A DNA stretch of 6,141 bases from an uncultured Campylobacter sp. (GTDB lineage Bacteria; Campylobacterota; Campylobacteria; Campylobacterales; Campylobacteraceae): contig NZ_CALACG010000124.1 of NCBI RefSeq assembly GCF_937890585.1, forward strand, positions 1 to 6,141. Reading direction: 5' to 3'. This document shows, in pieces, positions 1 through 6,141 of this stretch. The position numbers and the translations under genes were made by a program. The first letter of the stretch is position 1; every line of letters begins with the position of its first letter. The notes beneath the pieces were generated by a model. It saw only the letters and a program-made list of their open reading frames with translations, did no database searches and was not told the DNA's origin.

Positions 1-309
1 ACTTACTTTTACCAAATTTGGCTCGACAACGATCGCACCGCCCTCTTTCACGCCGCTTTTAAAGGCGTTGTAGCTTATCTGCGCAGTGGCAAGCATAAAG
101 TCTATCTCGCCCTCGTTTGCATAAGGGTATAAAATTTCTTTCTCATCAAGGATGATATCGACCTTCGTTGGGCCGCCACGCACCTGAGATGTGTAGGTAG
201 AAGCCTTGACGCCGTATCCGCCTGCTTTTATCTTGGCAGCTGAGAGGATCTCGCCTGCTAGTATGACGCCCTGTCCGCCAACGCCGACAAATCTTAGTTG
301 TGACTTCAT
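1..309 (-). CDS. oorC: 2-oxoglutarate:acceptor oxidoreductase, gamma subunit (N-terminal part, cut by window edge)
   Basis: This is the gamma subunit of the four-subunit enzyme that oxidises 2-oxoglutarate to succinyl-CoA with ferredoxin or flavodoxin as electron acceptor in the cytoplasm. The frame is open from the ATG at 309-307 to position 1, giving 103 residues. The family is usually about 185 residues, so the C-terminal part lies outside the window. Visible hallmarks of the gamma domain are the N-terminal GVGGQGV loop (residues 9-15) and the block GGYGVKASTYTSQVRGGPT (30-48), both typical of KorC/OorC and PorG proteins. The start is supported by GAGGAG a few bases upstream and by the ATGA overlap with the oorB stop codon (306-309), which implies translational coupling. 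It is the last visible gene of the oorDABC set. A pyruvate-type gamma subunit would look similar in this domain, so the 2-oxoglutarate assignment rests mainly on the operon context. Confidence 0.93.
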   Translation of the reverse strand, partial: MKSQLRFVGVGGQGVILAGEILSAAKIKAGGYGVKASTYTSQVRGGPTKVDIILDEKEILYPYANEGEIDFMLATAQISYNAFKSGVKEGGAIVVEPNLVKVS

Positions 310-1151
310 GCTAGCTCCTCAAAATTTATCGCTTCATTGCTCATAGCAGCCTTTCTTACCTTGTCGTAAGCCTTGGTGTATTCGATCTTTTCTTCATCTT
401 TATGCAGCACACCAAGTGGGAAAATGCCCTTTTTCTCTTCGTCACTTAGCATGTCAAATTTGACCTTGCTCGTCGTGCGGCCCTTTATCCACTCTAAATT
501 TTTAACCGCCTCGCCCATTTTGTTCTTGCGACCTAAATTTATGTGGCAGTTTGAAAATACATCAAAAAAGCTGTATCCATCGTGGCTAAAGCCCTCTACA
601 AAGAGCTTTGTGAGCTTCTCAGGCTCGATGACGCTTCCACGTGCGACAAAGCTAGCGCCTGCGGCGGTTGCGAGCTTACAGGCGTCAAAGCTAGGATCGA
701 TGTTGCCATACTGTGCCGTGACCGTCCACATGCCCTTTGGCGTCGTTGGGCTGGTTTGCGAGTTTGTTAGTGCGTAGATGAAGTTGTTTATTAAGATGTG
801 ATTTAGCCCTATATTTCGGCGGCATCCGTGTATCGTGTGGTTGCCTCCGATCGCCAGTCCGTCGCCATCGCCAGTTACTACGATGACATGCTTGTCTGGG
901 TTTGCCATCTTTACGCCAGTGGCGTAGGCTATGGCTCTGCCGTGCGTCGTGTGGATAGTGTTGCAGTCTAGATATCCGCTAAAGCGGCCAGAGCAGCCTA
1001 TGCCTGAGACCACGCAAACGTCGTTCATGTCCCAGCCCATCGTGTCGATAGCGCGGATGAGCGCCTTTAGTATGACGCCGTCGCCGCAGCCCCAGCACCA
1101 AAGAGTAGGCATTTTATCTGTTCGTAAATATTTATCGTAATTAAAAGCCAT
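306..1151 (-). CDS. oorB: 2-oxoglutarate:acceptor oxidoreductase, beta subunit (thiamine diphosphate and Fe-S binding)
   Basis: This 281-residue protein is the catalytic beta subunit, which binds thiamine diphosphate and one [4Fe-4S] cluster. The thiamine diphosphate motif begins at GDGD (94-97) and continues through GGNHTIHGCRRN to the NNF segment near 122-124, followed by the conserved SPTTP (134-138). Four cysteines match the cluster ligands of 2-oxoacid:ferredoxin oxidoreductase beta subunits: C19 and C22 (CWGC), C53 (IGCSGR) and C202 (NCHINLGRKN). The early SGYLDCNTIHTTHGRA block (58-73) is also typical. The length is normal for a complete KorB/OorB. The start has AGGAGA about 6 bases upstream, inside the end of oorA. 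The gene overlaps oorA by 11 nt at its start and oorC by 4 nt at its end, so it must be co-transcribed and is probably translationally coupled. No truncation or missing key residue is seen. The main alternative is another 2-oxoacid oxidoreductase, made unlikely by the separate alpha/delta arrangement and the citric acid cycle neighbours. Confidence 0.96.
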   Translation of the reverse strand: MAFNYDKYLRTDKMPTLWCWGCGDGVILKALIRAIDTMGWDMNDVCVVSGIGCSGRFSGYLDCNTIHTTHGRAIAYATGVKMANPDKHVIVVTGDGDGLAIGGNHTIHGCRRNIGLNHILINNFIYALTNSQTSPTTPKGMWTVTAQYGNIDPSFDACKLATAAGASFVARGSVIEPEKLTKLFVEGFSHDGYSFFDVFSNCHINLGRKNKMGEAVKNLEWIKGRTTSKVKFDMLSDEEKKGIFPLGVLHKDEEKIEYTKAYDKVRKAAMSNEAINFEELA

Positions 1152-2271
1152 AAATTTCTCCTATCTTCGCCTCGATCTCGCTTGGGCTTATCGGTCTGCC
1201 GTTTGCTTTTAGCAGTTTTGCAAAGTCATCTCTTAAGATGATCTTTGAAATTTCGCCACTATATTGGCCTAAATTTAGCTCGCAGACCAAAATTTTCTTA
1301 AATTTATCTGATATCTCTTTTAGCTTTTTAGCTGGAGCTGGAAAAAGTGTGAGTGGCTTAAACAGCCCTACTTTTAGCCCTTTTTCACGTAAATTTAATA
1401 TCGCTTGCTTGGCTGAGAGAGCCACACTACCAAAAGCGATGATACAAATTTCTGCGTCATTTAGCATAAACTCTTCAAATTTCTCGCACTCATCAGTGTG
1501 TAAATTTATCTTATTAAATAGCCTATTCATCGAGTATTCAACGATCTTGCCATCTTCTGTTGGAAAGCCAGTTGCGCCGTGATGAAGCCCTGTTATATGG
1601 TAGTGATAGCCTTTAAAGAAAGGATTTAGCGTGGCTGGCTCATCAGCTGCTGCCTCGTATGGTTTATACTCTTTTGGCTCGCCGCTAAACTCTTTCCTTT
1701 TATAAATTTCAAGCTCGCTGATTTCTGGCAAACTAACCCTTGCTTGCATGTGTCCTATCGTCTCATCAAGCAATAGCATAACTGGCGTCATAAACCTAGC
1801 TGCAAGATTAAAGGCGCGAACCGTCTGCGTATAGCACTCCTCTAGGCTGCTAGGGGCCAAAACTATCATATTTACATCGCCGTGAGTTGGGTTTTTGGCC
1901 TGCAAGATATCGCCTTGTGCGACGCGGGTTGGTAGGCCAGTTGAAGGGCCACCGCGCATGACATTTACGATGACAAGCGGTATCTCAGCGATAAAGCCAA
2001 GGCCTATTTGCTCAGCCTTTAGCGAAATTCCAGGTCCAGAGCTAGCAGTCATCGCTTTAGCACCGCTCGCACTTGCACCAAGAGCTACTGAAATCCCAGC
2101 TATCTCATCTTCCATTTGTATAAATGTGCCGCCATGTTTTGGCAAAAGCACGCTTAGCTCGTGGGCGATCTCGCTGCTTGGGGTGATAGGATATCCGCCA
2201 AAGAAGTTACAGCCACACTCGACCGCAGCCCTTGCTACTAGGGCATTTCCAGTTGATACTACCTCTCTCAT
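1141..2271 (-). CDS. oorA: 2-oxoglutarate:acceptor oxidoreductase, alpha subunit
   Basis: This is the 376-residue alpha subunit, which with OorB forms the active site for oxidative decarboxylation of 2-oxoglutarate. The N-terminal pyrimidine-binding domain (about residues 10-235) carries the diagnostic YPITPSSEIAH (27-37). It also has MEDEIAGISVALGASASGAKA (53-73), the SSGPG turn (77-81) and RGGPSTGLPT (106-115), all characteristic of KorA/OorA proteins. A second transketolase-C-like domain follows (about 265-350). There is no fused gamma domain at the N-terminus, consistent with a separate oorC. The length is typical of the stand-alone Campylobacter/Helicobacter-type subunit. The ATG at 2271-2269 is preceded by GGAGAGAG and overlaps the oorD stop as ATGA. 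The 3' end overlaps oorB by 11 nt. In the related C. jejuni and H. pylori systems this enzyme is oxygen-sensitive and feeds electrons to flavodoxin or ferredoxin; that is family knowledge, not visible here. Confidence 0.96.
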   Translation of the reverse strand: MREVVSTGNALVARAAVECGCNFFGGYPITPSSEIAHELSVLLPKHGGTFIQMEDEIAGISVALGASASGAKAMTASSGPGISLKAEQIGLGFIAEIPLVIVNVMRGGPSTGLPTRVAQGDILQAKNPTHGDVNMIVLAPSSLEECYTQTVRAFNLAARFMTPVMLLLDETIGHMQARVSLPEISELEIYKRKEFSGEPKEYKPYEAAADEPATLNPFFKGYHYHITGLHHGATGFPTEDGKIVEYSMNRLFNKINLHTDECEKFEEFMLNDAEICIIAFGSVALSAKQAILNLREKGLKVGLFKPLTLFPAPAKKLKEISDKFKKILVCELNLGQYSGEISKIILRDDFAKLLKANGRPISPSEIEAKIGEIYGF

Positions 2272-2579
2272 GCGCTCTCTCCAAGCTTGGCAAATTTATT
2301 TGCCTTTACAGCCGCAGCTCGCTCTTTGCTCTCAGGAGTTAGCTTTGCAAATTTAAAGCCCTTTTCTGCCACATAAATGGCAAAATCAGGACAGTGAAGC
2401 TCGCAGTCACGGCAGCCTATACAGGAGTCTGGGTGGACGACCTCTATCATCTTACCAAGCACGGCATTTGGCTCGAGCCTCATACCTAGCACGCCTGCTG
2501 GGCAGTAGCTCACGCAGATATCACAGGCTTTACACCTGCTCCCATCGACCCAAACGGGGACATTTTCTTTTTCTATCAT
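2268..2579 (-). CDS. oorD: 2-oxoglutarate:acceptor oxidoreductase, delta subunit (2 x [4Fe-4S] ferredoxin)
   Basis: This small 103-residue ferredoxin-like subunit carries electrons from the catalytic core to the external acceptor. Two complete bacterial ferredoxin motifs are present: C16-x2-C19-x2-C22-x3-C26-P and C53-x2-C56-x2-C59-x3-C63-P. They are separated by a 26-residue linker, as in KorD/OorD proteins. The C-terminal 30 residues or so are Lys/Ala-rich, with no further motif. The start is supported by AGGA upstream; this overlaps the TAG stop of mdh, so the two genes are only 8 nt apart. Its 3' end overlaps oorA by 4 nt. It is the first gene of the oorDABC set, the same internal order as in C. 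jejuni. In C. jejuni, however, sucCD lies between mdh and oorD; here it does not. Confidence 0.95.
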   Translation of the reverse strand: MIEKENVPVWVDGSRCKACDICVSYCPAGVLGMRLEPNAVLGKMIEVVHPDSCIGCRDCELHCPDFAIYVAEKGFKFAKLTPESKERAAAVKANKFAKLGESA

Positions 2580-2587
2580 CTATATTC

Positions 2588-3481
2588 CTAGTCCAAATTT
2601 TCTTTTAAAAATTTAATGTTTTTTCTGATCTCAGCTTCGCTTTTGCTTAGTTGCTCTTGCTCGTCTTCGTCTAAATTTAGCTCTAAAATTTCTTTTAAGC
2701 CATCACGTCCGAGCCTTACTAGCCTGCCGCAGCTTAGCTCATCATCAAGTAGCACGCTAGCGCTTATTATCTCATCGCTCTTACCAACGATCATCTCGCA
2801 CATTTTCACAGCTGCAGCCGCTGGCGCGTAGTAAGCCGAAGTGCCAAGCAGTTTAACGATCTTTGCTCCGCCAGTGCTTGTCTCTTTTTTAAGGATTGCA
2901 AGCTCATTTTCATTTAAATTTTCACTGATATTGCTGGCTGATACGATCATCTCGTCATTGTGAGTGCCAACGATCTTTGCTCTTAGCTTGCTGGCGTCCT
3001 TATCTTTTAAAAGCGCTAGCTCATATCTGCACCTTGCGCTATCTAGCTCACCAGCCATGCCGATCACTTTGTTTTTGCTAAAACCGCTAAATTTATGAGC
3101 CGTCCAGACCATCACGTCAAGTGGATTGGTGACTACGATTATCACTGCGTTTTTGGCAAATTCAGCTATCTTTTGCGCAGTTTGCTTTACGACAACGGCG
3201 TTTTTAAGTAGCAGATCTTCTCTTGTTTGACCCTCTTTTCTTGGGCTTCCAGCTGTGACTATGACGATGTCACTGCCTTCAATTAGCACAAAATCATCGC
3301 CACCACAAACGCTTGTTTTTGCGTTAAAGACGCAGCTTGACTGCGCTAGGTCGATCGCTTTTGCACGCGCCACGTCGCCAAATATATCTACAAGCGCGAT
3401 CTCATTGCAAAGCTCTCTCATGCAAAGCGCATAAGCTATGCTAGCACCGACGTTTCCAGCTCCAACTACACTTATTTTCAT
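2588..3481 (-). CDS. mdh: malate dehydrogenase (LDH/MDH superfamily), NAD-dependent
   Basis: This 297-residue cytoplasmic enzyme interconverts malate and oxaloacetate with NAD. The Rossmann fold opens with GAGNVG (7-12), and Asp32 at the end of the second strand suits NAD rather than NADP. The mobile active-site loop reads PRKEGQTRED (80-89). Arg81 occupies the position that is Gln in lactate dehydrogenases and Arg in malate dehydrogenases, and Arg87 is the second loop arginine. TNPLDV (118-123), the Asp147/Arg150 pair in LDSAR, and the catalytic His174 in GTHNDEM complete the active site. The usual family motif there is GGHGD, so the flanking residues differ, but the His is kept. The length is normal (about 300). 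The ATG at 3481-3479 follows AGGATAAGAG, a ribosome-binding site that spans the icd stop codon, leaving a 3-nt gap to icd. It lies in the same transcript as icd and oorDABC. A lactate dehydrogenase role is unlikely because of Arg81. Confidence 0.94.
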   Translation of the reverse strand: MKISVVGAGNVGASIAYALCMRELCNEIALVDIFGDVARAKAIDLAQSSCVFNAKTSVCGGDDFVLIEGSDIVIVTAGSPRKEGQTREDLLLKNAVVVKQTAQKIAEFAKNAVIIVVTNPLDVMVWTAHKFSGFSKNKVIGMAGELDSARCRYELALLKDKDASKLRAKIVGTHNDEMIVSASNISENLNENELAILKKETSTGGAKIVKLLGTSAYYAPAAAAVKMCEMIVGKSDEIISASVLLDDELSCGRLVRLGRDGLKEILELNLDEDEQEQLSKSEAEIRKNIKFLKENLD

Positions 3482-3484
3482 CTC

Positions 3485-5638
3485 TTATCCTATTATTTTA
3501 TTTAAAATTTCACTTGGTCGCATGACCTCATTTGCCTTTGCTTCGTCTGGCAGGTAGTATCCGCCAAATTCCGCGCTTGCACCATCATTTTCTCTGATCT
3601 GCTTTAAAATTTCACCTTCATTTTTTTCTAGCTCGTCTGCTAAATTTGCAAATATTGCGCTCAAAATCCCGCCACTTTTTGCCATCTCTCTCGCCCAAAA
3701 AAGCGCTAGATAAAAGTGCGACTCTCTAGTATCAAGAGTAGCATTTGGAGTTTTATTTTCGTCCAAATAGCTAGCAACCGCTCTATTTAGCGCCTCGCTT
3801 AGCTCTTTCGCCTCTTTTTTTTGCTTAAAAAACGCCAAATATTCAAGCGAAGCACTAAGCGCTAAAAACTCGCCCAGACTATCCCAAAGCAGATGATTTT
3901 TCTCTTTTAGCTCTTTTACAAGCGTCGGAGCCGTTCCGCCAGCGCCCGTCTCAAACATCGCTCCACCAGCAAGTAGCGGCACGACTGAGAGCATTTTTGA
4001 GCTGCCACCCAGCTCAAATATCGGGAAAAGATCGGTTAGATAGTCTCTTAAAACGTTGCCGGTTACGCCTATGACGTCTTTGCCAGCTCTTATCATTTCA
4101 AGTGATCTTAGCGTTGCTTGCTCGTAGTTTAAAATCTCAAATTTCACGCCAGCGTTAGTAAATTTCTCTTTAAATTTCTCAAATTTAGCTATCAAATTTC
4201 TATCGTGAGCACGGCTGCTATCTAGCCAAAATATAAGCTCATCTTTTGAAATTTCGCCTCTTTTTAAAGCAAGCTCAAACCACGCATTTATAGCATCATC
4301 CTTTGCCTGCGTCATCCTAAAAATGTCGCCACTTTTAACGCTAAATGCAAAGACACTCTCTCCCGCTTCATCAAAAACTACAAATTCTCCGTCCTCTTTT
4401 GCAACGAAAGTCTTATCGTGGCTGCCATACTCCTCGGCTTTTTTAGCCATTAGTCCCACGTTTGCCACGCTGCCGATCTTACTCACATCAAGCGCGCCAT
4501 GCTCCTTAAAGTCCGCCACGCAGGCCTCATAAACCCTAGCGTAGGTCCTATCTGGGATCATGCAAAGTGAGAAATTTAGCTCGCCGCTTCTATCTTTTAC
4601 CTTGCCAGAGTTTCTAATGAGCGCAGGCACGGAGGCGTCGATGATGACGTCATTTGGCACGTCAAAGTTGCTAGCATTTTCATTTAGTGCCCAAATTTTT
4701 GCTTTTTTACTCAAAATTTCATCTTTATTTTTAAGAGTTGAAATTTTATAAAACATATCTTTTAAGCCGTTTTTTGCCTCAACGCCACTAGCTTTAAACT
4801 CATCACCAAATAGCTCAAAAACCTCTTTAAAGTAGCTCTTTATCGCGTGAGCGAAGATGACTGGATCGCTAACCTTCATCATCGTGCATTTTAGATGGAG
4901 GCTAAGGGTCAAATTCTCTTTTAGTGCCGTCTCAAAGCAGCTTTCATAAAATTTATCTAGCTCATTTACGCTTAGATATGCAGCATCTACGACCTCGCCA
5001 CTTTGTATGGCAAGCTCTTTTAAAAGCTCCTTTTTGCCGTCACTGCTAATAAAATTTATATAAAATTTCTCATCCTTACTAGCGATGATCGAGTGCTCAT
5101 TTTCATAAAAATCGCCCTTTTGCATGTAGCAAATTTTAGTTTTATTTGCCTTGTCCCAGCTGCCGTTGCTATGTGGGTGCTTTTTGGCAAATTCTTTAAC
5201 CGGTGGCAAGACTCTTCTGTCTGAGTTTCCTTGTCTAAGCACTGGATTTACCGCGCTTCCTAGCACTTTTTGGTATTTTTTAGCGACCTCTTCGTCGTAG
5301 TCTGTGACGATCTCGTCTGGATAAAATGGCACATTTATCCCCTTGCTTCTTAGCTCAGAAATCGCCGCTTTTAGCTGAACGAGCGTGGCAGAGATGTTTG
5401 GCAGTTTTATGATATTTGCCTCTTTGTGCGCGGTTAGCTCACCCAAAAGCTCTAGCTCATCGGCCTTGTTTAGCCCAAGCTCTTTGCTAAAAAGAGATAA
5501 AATTCGCCCTGCCAAGCTGATATCAGCCCTTGTTATGCTAATGCCAGCGCGGGATAAAAAGCTCTTAATGATAGGAAAGAGAGAGTAGCTTGCAAATAGC
5601 GGTGCTTCGTCGGTTTTGGTCCAGATAATATCACTCAT
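3485..5638 (-). CDS. icd: monomeric-type isocitrate dehydrogenase, predicted NAD-dependent
   Basis: This 717-residue protein is a single-chain isocitrate dehydrogenase converting isocitrate to 2-oxoglutarate and CO2. It is somewhat shorter than the usual 730-745 residues. The whole length follows the monomeric family: TKTDEAP near the N-terminus (7-13), SLAGRIL (41-47), ANIIKLPNISA (74-84), GSAVNPVLRQGNSDRR (127-142), KKHPHSNGSW (152-161) and CTMMKVSDPVIFAHA (251-265), where Lys255 matches the catalytic Lys. SSRAHDRNL (474-482), VTGNVLRDYLTDLFPI (525-540), ETGAGGTAP (563-571) and ESHFYLALFWA (639-649) follow. Directly after GAGGTAP the NADP enzymes have Lys-His, and an Arg 11 residues after the His; here these are Thr572, Leu573 and Leu584, which removes the charges that bind the 2'-phosphate and predicts NAD use. 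The start is supported by AGGG upstream. The gene begins the tight run icd-mdh-oorDABC, 51 nt after mltG. The family is certain; the cofactor is inferred. Confidence 0.96.
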   Translation of the reverse strand: MSDIIWTKTDEAPLFASYSLFPIIKSFLSRAGISITRADISLAGRILSLFSKELGLNKADELELLGELTAHKEANIIKLPNISATLVQLKAAISELRSKGINVPFYPDEIVTDYDEEVAKKYQKVLGSAVNPVLRQGNSDRRVLPPVKEFAKKHPHSNGSWDKANKTKICYMQKGDFYENEHSIIASKDEKFYINFISSDGKKELLKELAIQSGEVVDAAYLSVNELDKFYESCFETALKENLTLSLHLKCTMMKVSDPVIFAHAIKSYFKEVFELFGDEFKASGVEAKNGLKDMFYKISTLKNKDEILSKKAKIWALNENASNFDVPNDVIIDASVPALIRNSGKVKDRSGELNFSLCMIPDRTYARVYEACVADFKEHGALDVSKIGSVANVGLMAKKAEEYGSHDKTFVAKEDGEFVVFDEAGESVFAFSVKSGDIFRMTQAKDDAINAWFELALKRGEISKDELIFWLDSSRAHDRNLIAKFEKFKEKFTNAGVKFEILNYEQATLRSLEMIRAGKDVIGVTGNVLRDYLTDLFPIFELGGSSKMLSVVPLLAGGAMFETGAGGTAPTLVKELKEKNHLLWDSLGEFLALSASLEYLAFFKQKKEAKELSEALNRAVASYLDENKTPNATLDTRESHFYLALFWAREMAKSGGILSAIFANLADELEKNEGEILKQIRENDGASAEFGGYYLPDEAKANEVMRPSEILNKIIG

Positions 5639-5689
5639 TTTAGCCCTTTTGATTTTTGAAATTTATCACTTTTTTTATTAATATTAGCC
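5639..5689 (-). promoter_or_regulatory. AT-rich mltG-icd gap, candidate promoter for the icd-mdh-oorDABC operon
   Basis: This 51-nt gap is the only non-coding space of note before the citric acid cycle genes. On the minus strand it is very AT-rich and contains TGATAAAT (5668-5661), which resembles an extended -10 element of the Campylobacter housekeeping sigma factor. That sigma factor needs no conserved -35 box. The icd ribosome-binding site AGGG sits at its downstream end. There is no hairpin that would act as a terminator for mltG, so read-through from mltG is also possible. The promoter call is a weak pattern match. Confidence 0.3.
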
Positions 5690-6141
5690 CTATTTTCCGA
5701 TATTTTGGTTGTGCTCGCTTAAGGTTTTTGAAAAAATGTGCTTTTTCGCCTTTTTATCAAGCACAAAGTATAAATAATCGCTCTTTGCAGGGTTTATCGC
5801 CGCTTTTATCGCACTTATTGAGACCGAGCAGACTGGGCTTGGCGGGATGCCGTCATTTAGATAGGTGTTAAACTCGCTCATATCGCTTCTTATGCGCTCA
5901 GCTGTGATCACATCGTGCGAGTAGATGCCATAATTTAGCGTGCCATCCATCTGTAGCCTCATGCCTTTATCTAGGCGGTTGTAGATGACTGAGGCCACTA
6001 GTGGCATCTCAGCGTCGTTAGCGGCTTCTTTTTGGATGATCGAGGCGATGGTTAGAATTTTAAACCATTTTTTCTCGTTATACTCACCAAAAACTTTCCT
6101 GCTGATCTCGCTTTGAGCCTTTTTTGACGAATTTACAAGAT
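5690..6141 (-). CDS. mltG: endolytic murein transglycosylase MltG/YceG (C-terminal part, cut by window edge)
   Basis: MltG is an inner-membrane lytic transglycosylase whose periplasmic domain cleaves nascent peptidoglycan strands and is thought to help end glycan chain elongation. The frame stays open from the TAG at 5692-5690 to the right edge, giving 149 visible residues. The true start and the N-terminal membrane anchor are outside the window; the internal Met at 6007-6005 is not the start. The visible part carries the family core ILTIASIIQKEA, whose Glu (codon 6028-6026) corresponds to the catalytic Glu of YceG proteins. It is followed by MPLVASVIYNRLDKGMRLQMDGT, DGIPPSP, and NPAKSDYLYFV near the C-terminus. 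These blocks occur in the usual order and spacing, and the C-terminus ends shortly after, as in full-length homologues. It has no functional link to the downstream citric acid cycle genes and may simply share their transcript. Confidence 0.93.
   Translation of the reverse strand, partial: LVNSSKKAQSEISRKVFGEYNEKKWFKILTIASIIQKEAANDAEMPLVASVIYNRLDKGMRLQMDGTLNYGIYSHDVITAERIRSDMSEFNTYLNDGIPPSPVCSVSISAIKAAINPAKSDYLYFVLDKKAKKHIFSKTLSEHNQNIGK

Noticed and set aside
373..777. 134-residue plus-strand open frame opposite oorB
   Set aside because: It lies wholly antisense to a clearly real, complete oorB, its Ser/Pro-rich translation resembles no family, and it is best read as a by-product of oorB codon use.
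1895..2356. 153-residue plus-strand open frame across the oorA/oorD junction
   Set aside because: It is antisense to two well-supported genes with intact catalytic and cluster motifs. Its translation has no recognisable domain, and no other gene in the window is on the plus strand.
306..2590. Short gene overlaps (4, 11 and 4 nt) and ribosome-binding sites inside upstream genes
   Set aside because: These are normal for a tightly packed bacterial operon and point only to translational coupling.
5640..5691. Eight-base direct repeat TTAGCCCT at 5640-5647 and 5684-5691 flanking the mltG-icd gap
   Set aside because: One copy overlaps the mltG stop and the other is the icd ribosome-binding site. 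A single 8-bp repeat in a short AT-rich gap can arise by chance, and no inverted symmetry or mobile remnant accompanies it.
5656..5871. 71-residue plus-strand open frame starting in the mltG-icd gap
   Set aside because: It runs antisense through the conserved C-terminus of mltG, shows no convincing ribosome-binding site, and matches nothing I recognise.
1..6141. Possible mobile element, CRISPR, defence or other undescribed system
   Set aside because: All of the window except the 51-nt gap and two gaps of 8 nt or less is covered by eight recognisable housekeeping genes with intact motifs. I saw no terminal repeats, transposase, array-like repeats or unexplained reading frames.

Overview
This window looks like ordinary chromosomal DNA from a Campylobacter, most likely the oral, hydrogen-requiring group (C. 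concisus / C. curvus / C. showae type). The evidence is the ferredoxin-type 2-oxoglutarate oxidoreductase set oorDABC beside malate dehydrogenase and a monomeric isocitrate dehydrogenase. The GC content also appears higher than in C. jejuni, and the hexamer AAATTT is strikingly abundant. The species is inferred from memory of family sequences, not from a search.

Every gene is on the minus strand, so transcription runs from high to low coordinates. The order is the C-terminal part of mltG (cut by the right edge), a 51-nt AT-rich gap, icd, mdh, oorD, oorA, oorB, and the N-terminal part of oorC (cut by the left edge). From icd onward the genes are packed very tightly: a 3-nt gap, an 8-nt gap, a 4-nt overlap, an 11-nt overlap and a 4-nt overlap. 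Ribosome-binding sites lie inside the preceding gene or across its stop codon. This is one operon with likely translational coupling. The only plausible internal promoter region is the mltG-icd gap. No terminator is visible inside the window, and no stretch above 300 bases lacks a gene.

The genes form a block of the citric acid cycle. Icd makes 2-oxoglutarate from isocitrate. OorDABC converts it to succinyl-CoA, passing electrons to ferredoxin or flavodoxin instead of NAD. Mdh interconverts malate and oxaloacetate. MltG is an unrelated cell-wall enzyme upstream.

Two points deserve attention. First, the monomeric isocitrate dehydrogenase lacks the Lys, His and Arg that normally hold the 2'-phosphate of NADP (Thr572, Leu573 and Leu584 here), which predicts an NAD-dependent enzyme. 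Second, the succinyl-CoA synthetase genes sucCD, which sit between mdh and oorD in C. jejuni, are absent from this junction. A third signal is the roughly 14-fold excess of the palindrome AAATTT across all genes and reading frames. I found no mobile element, CRISPR array, RNA gene, defence system or unknown multigene system.
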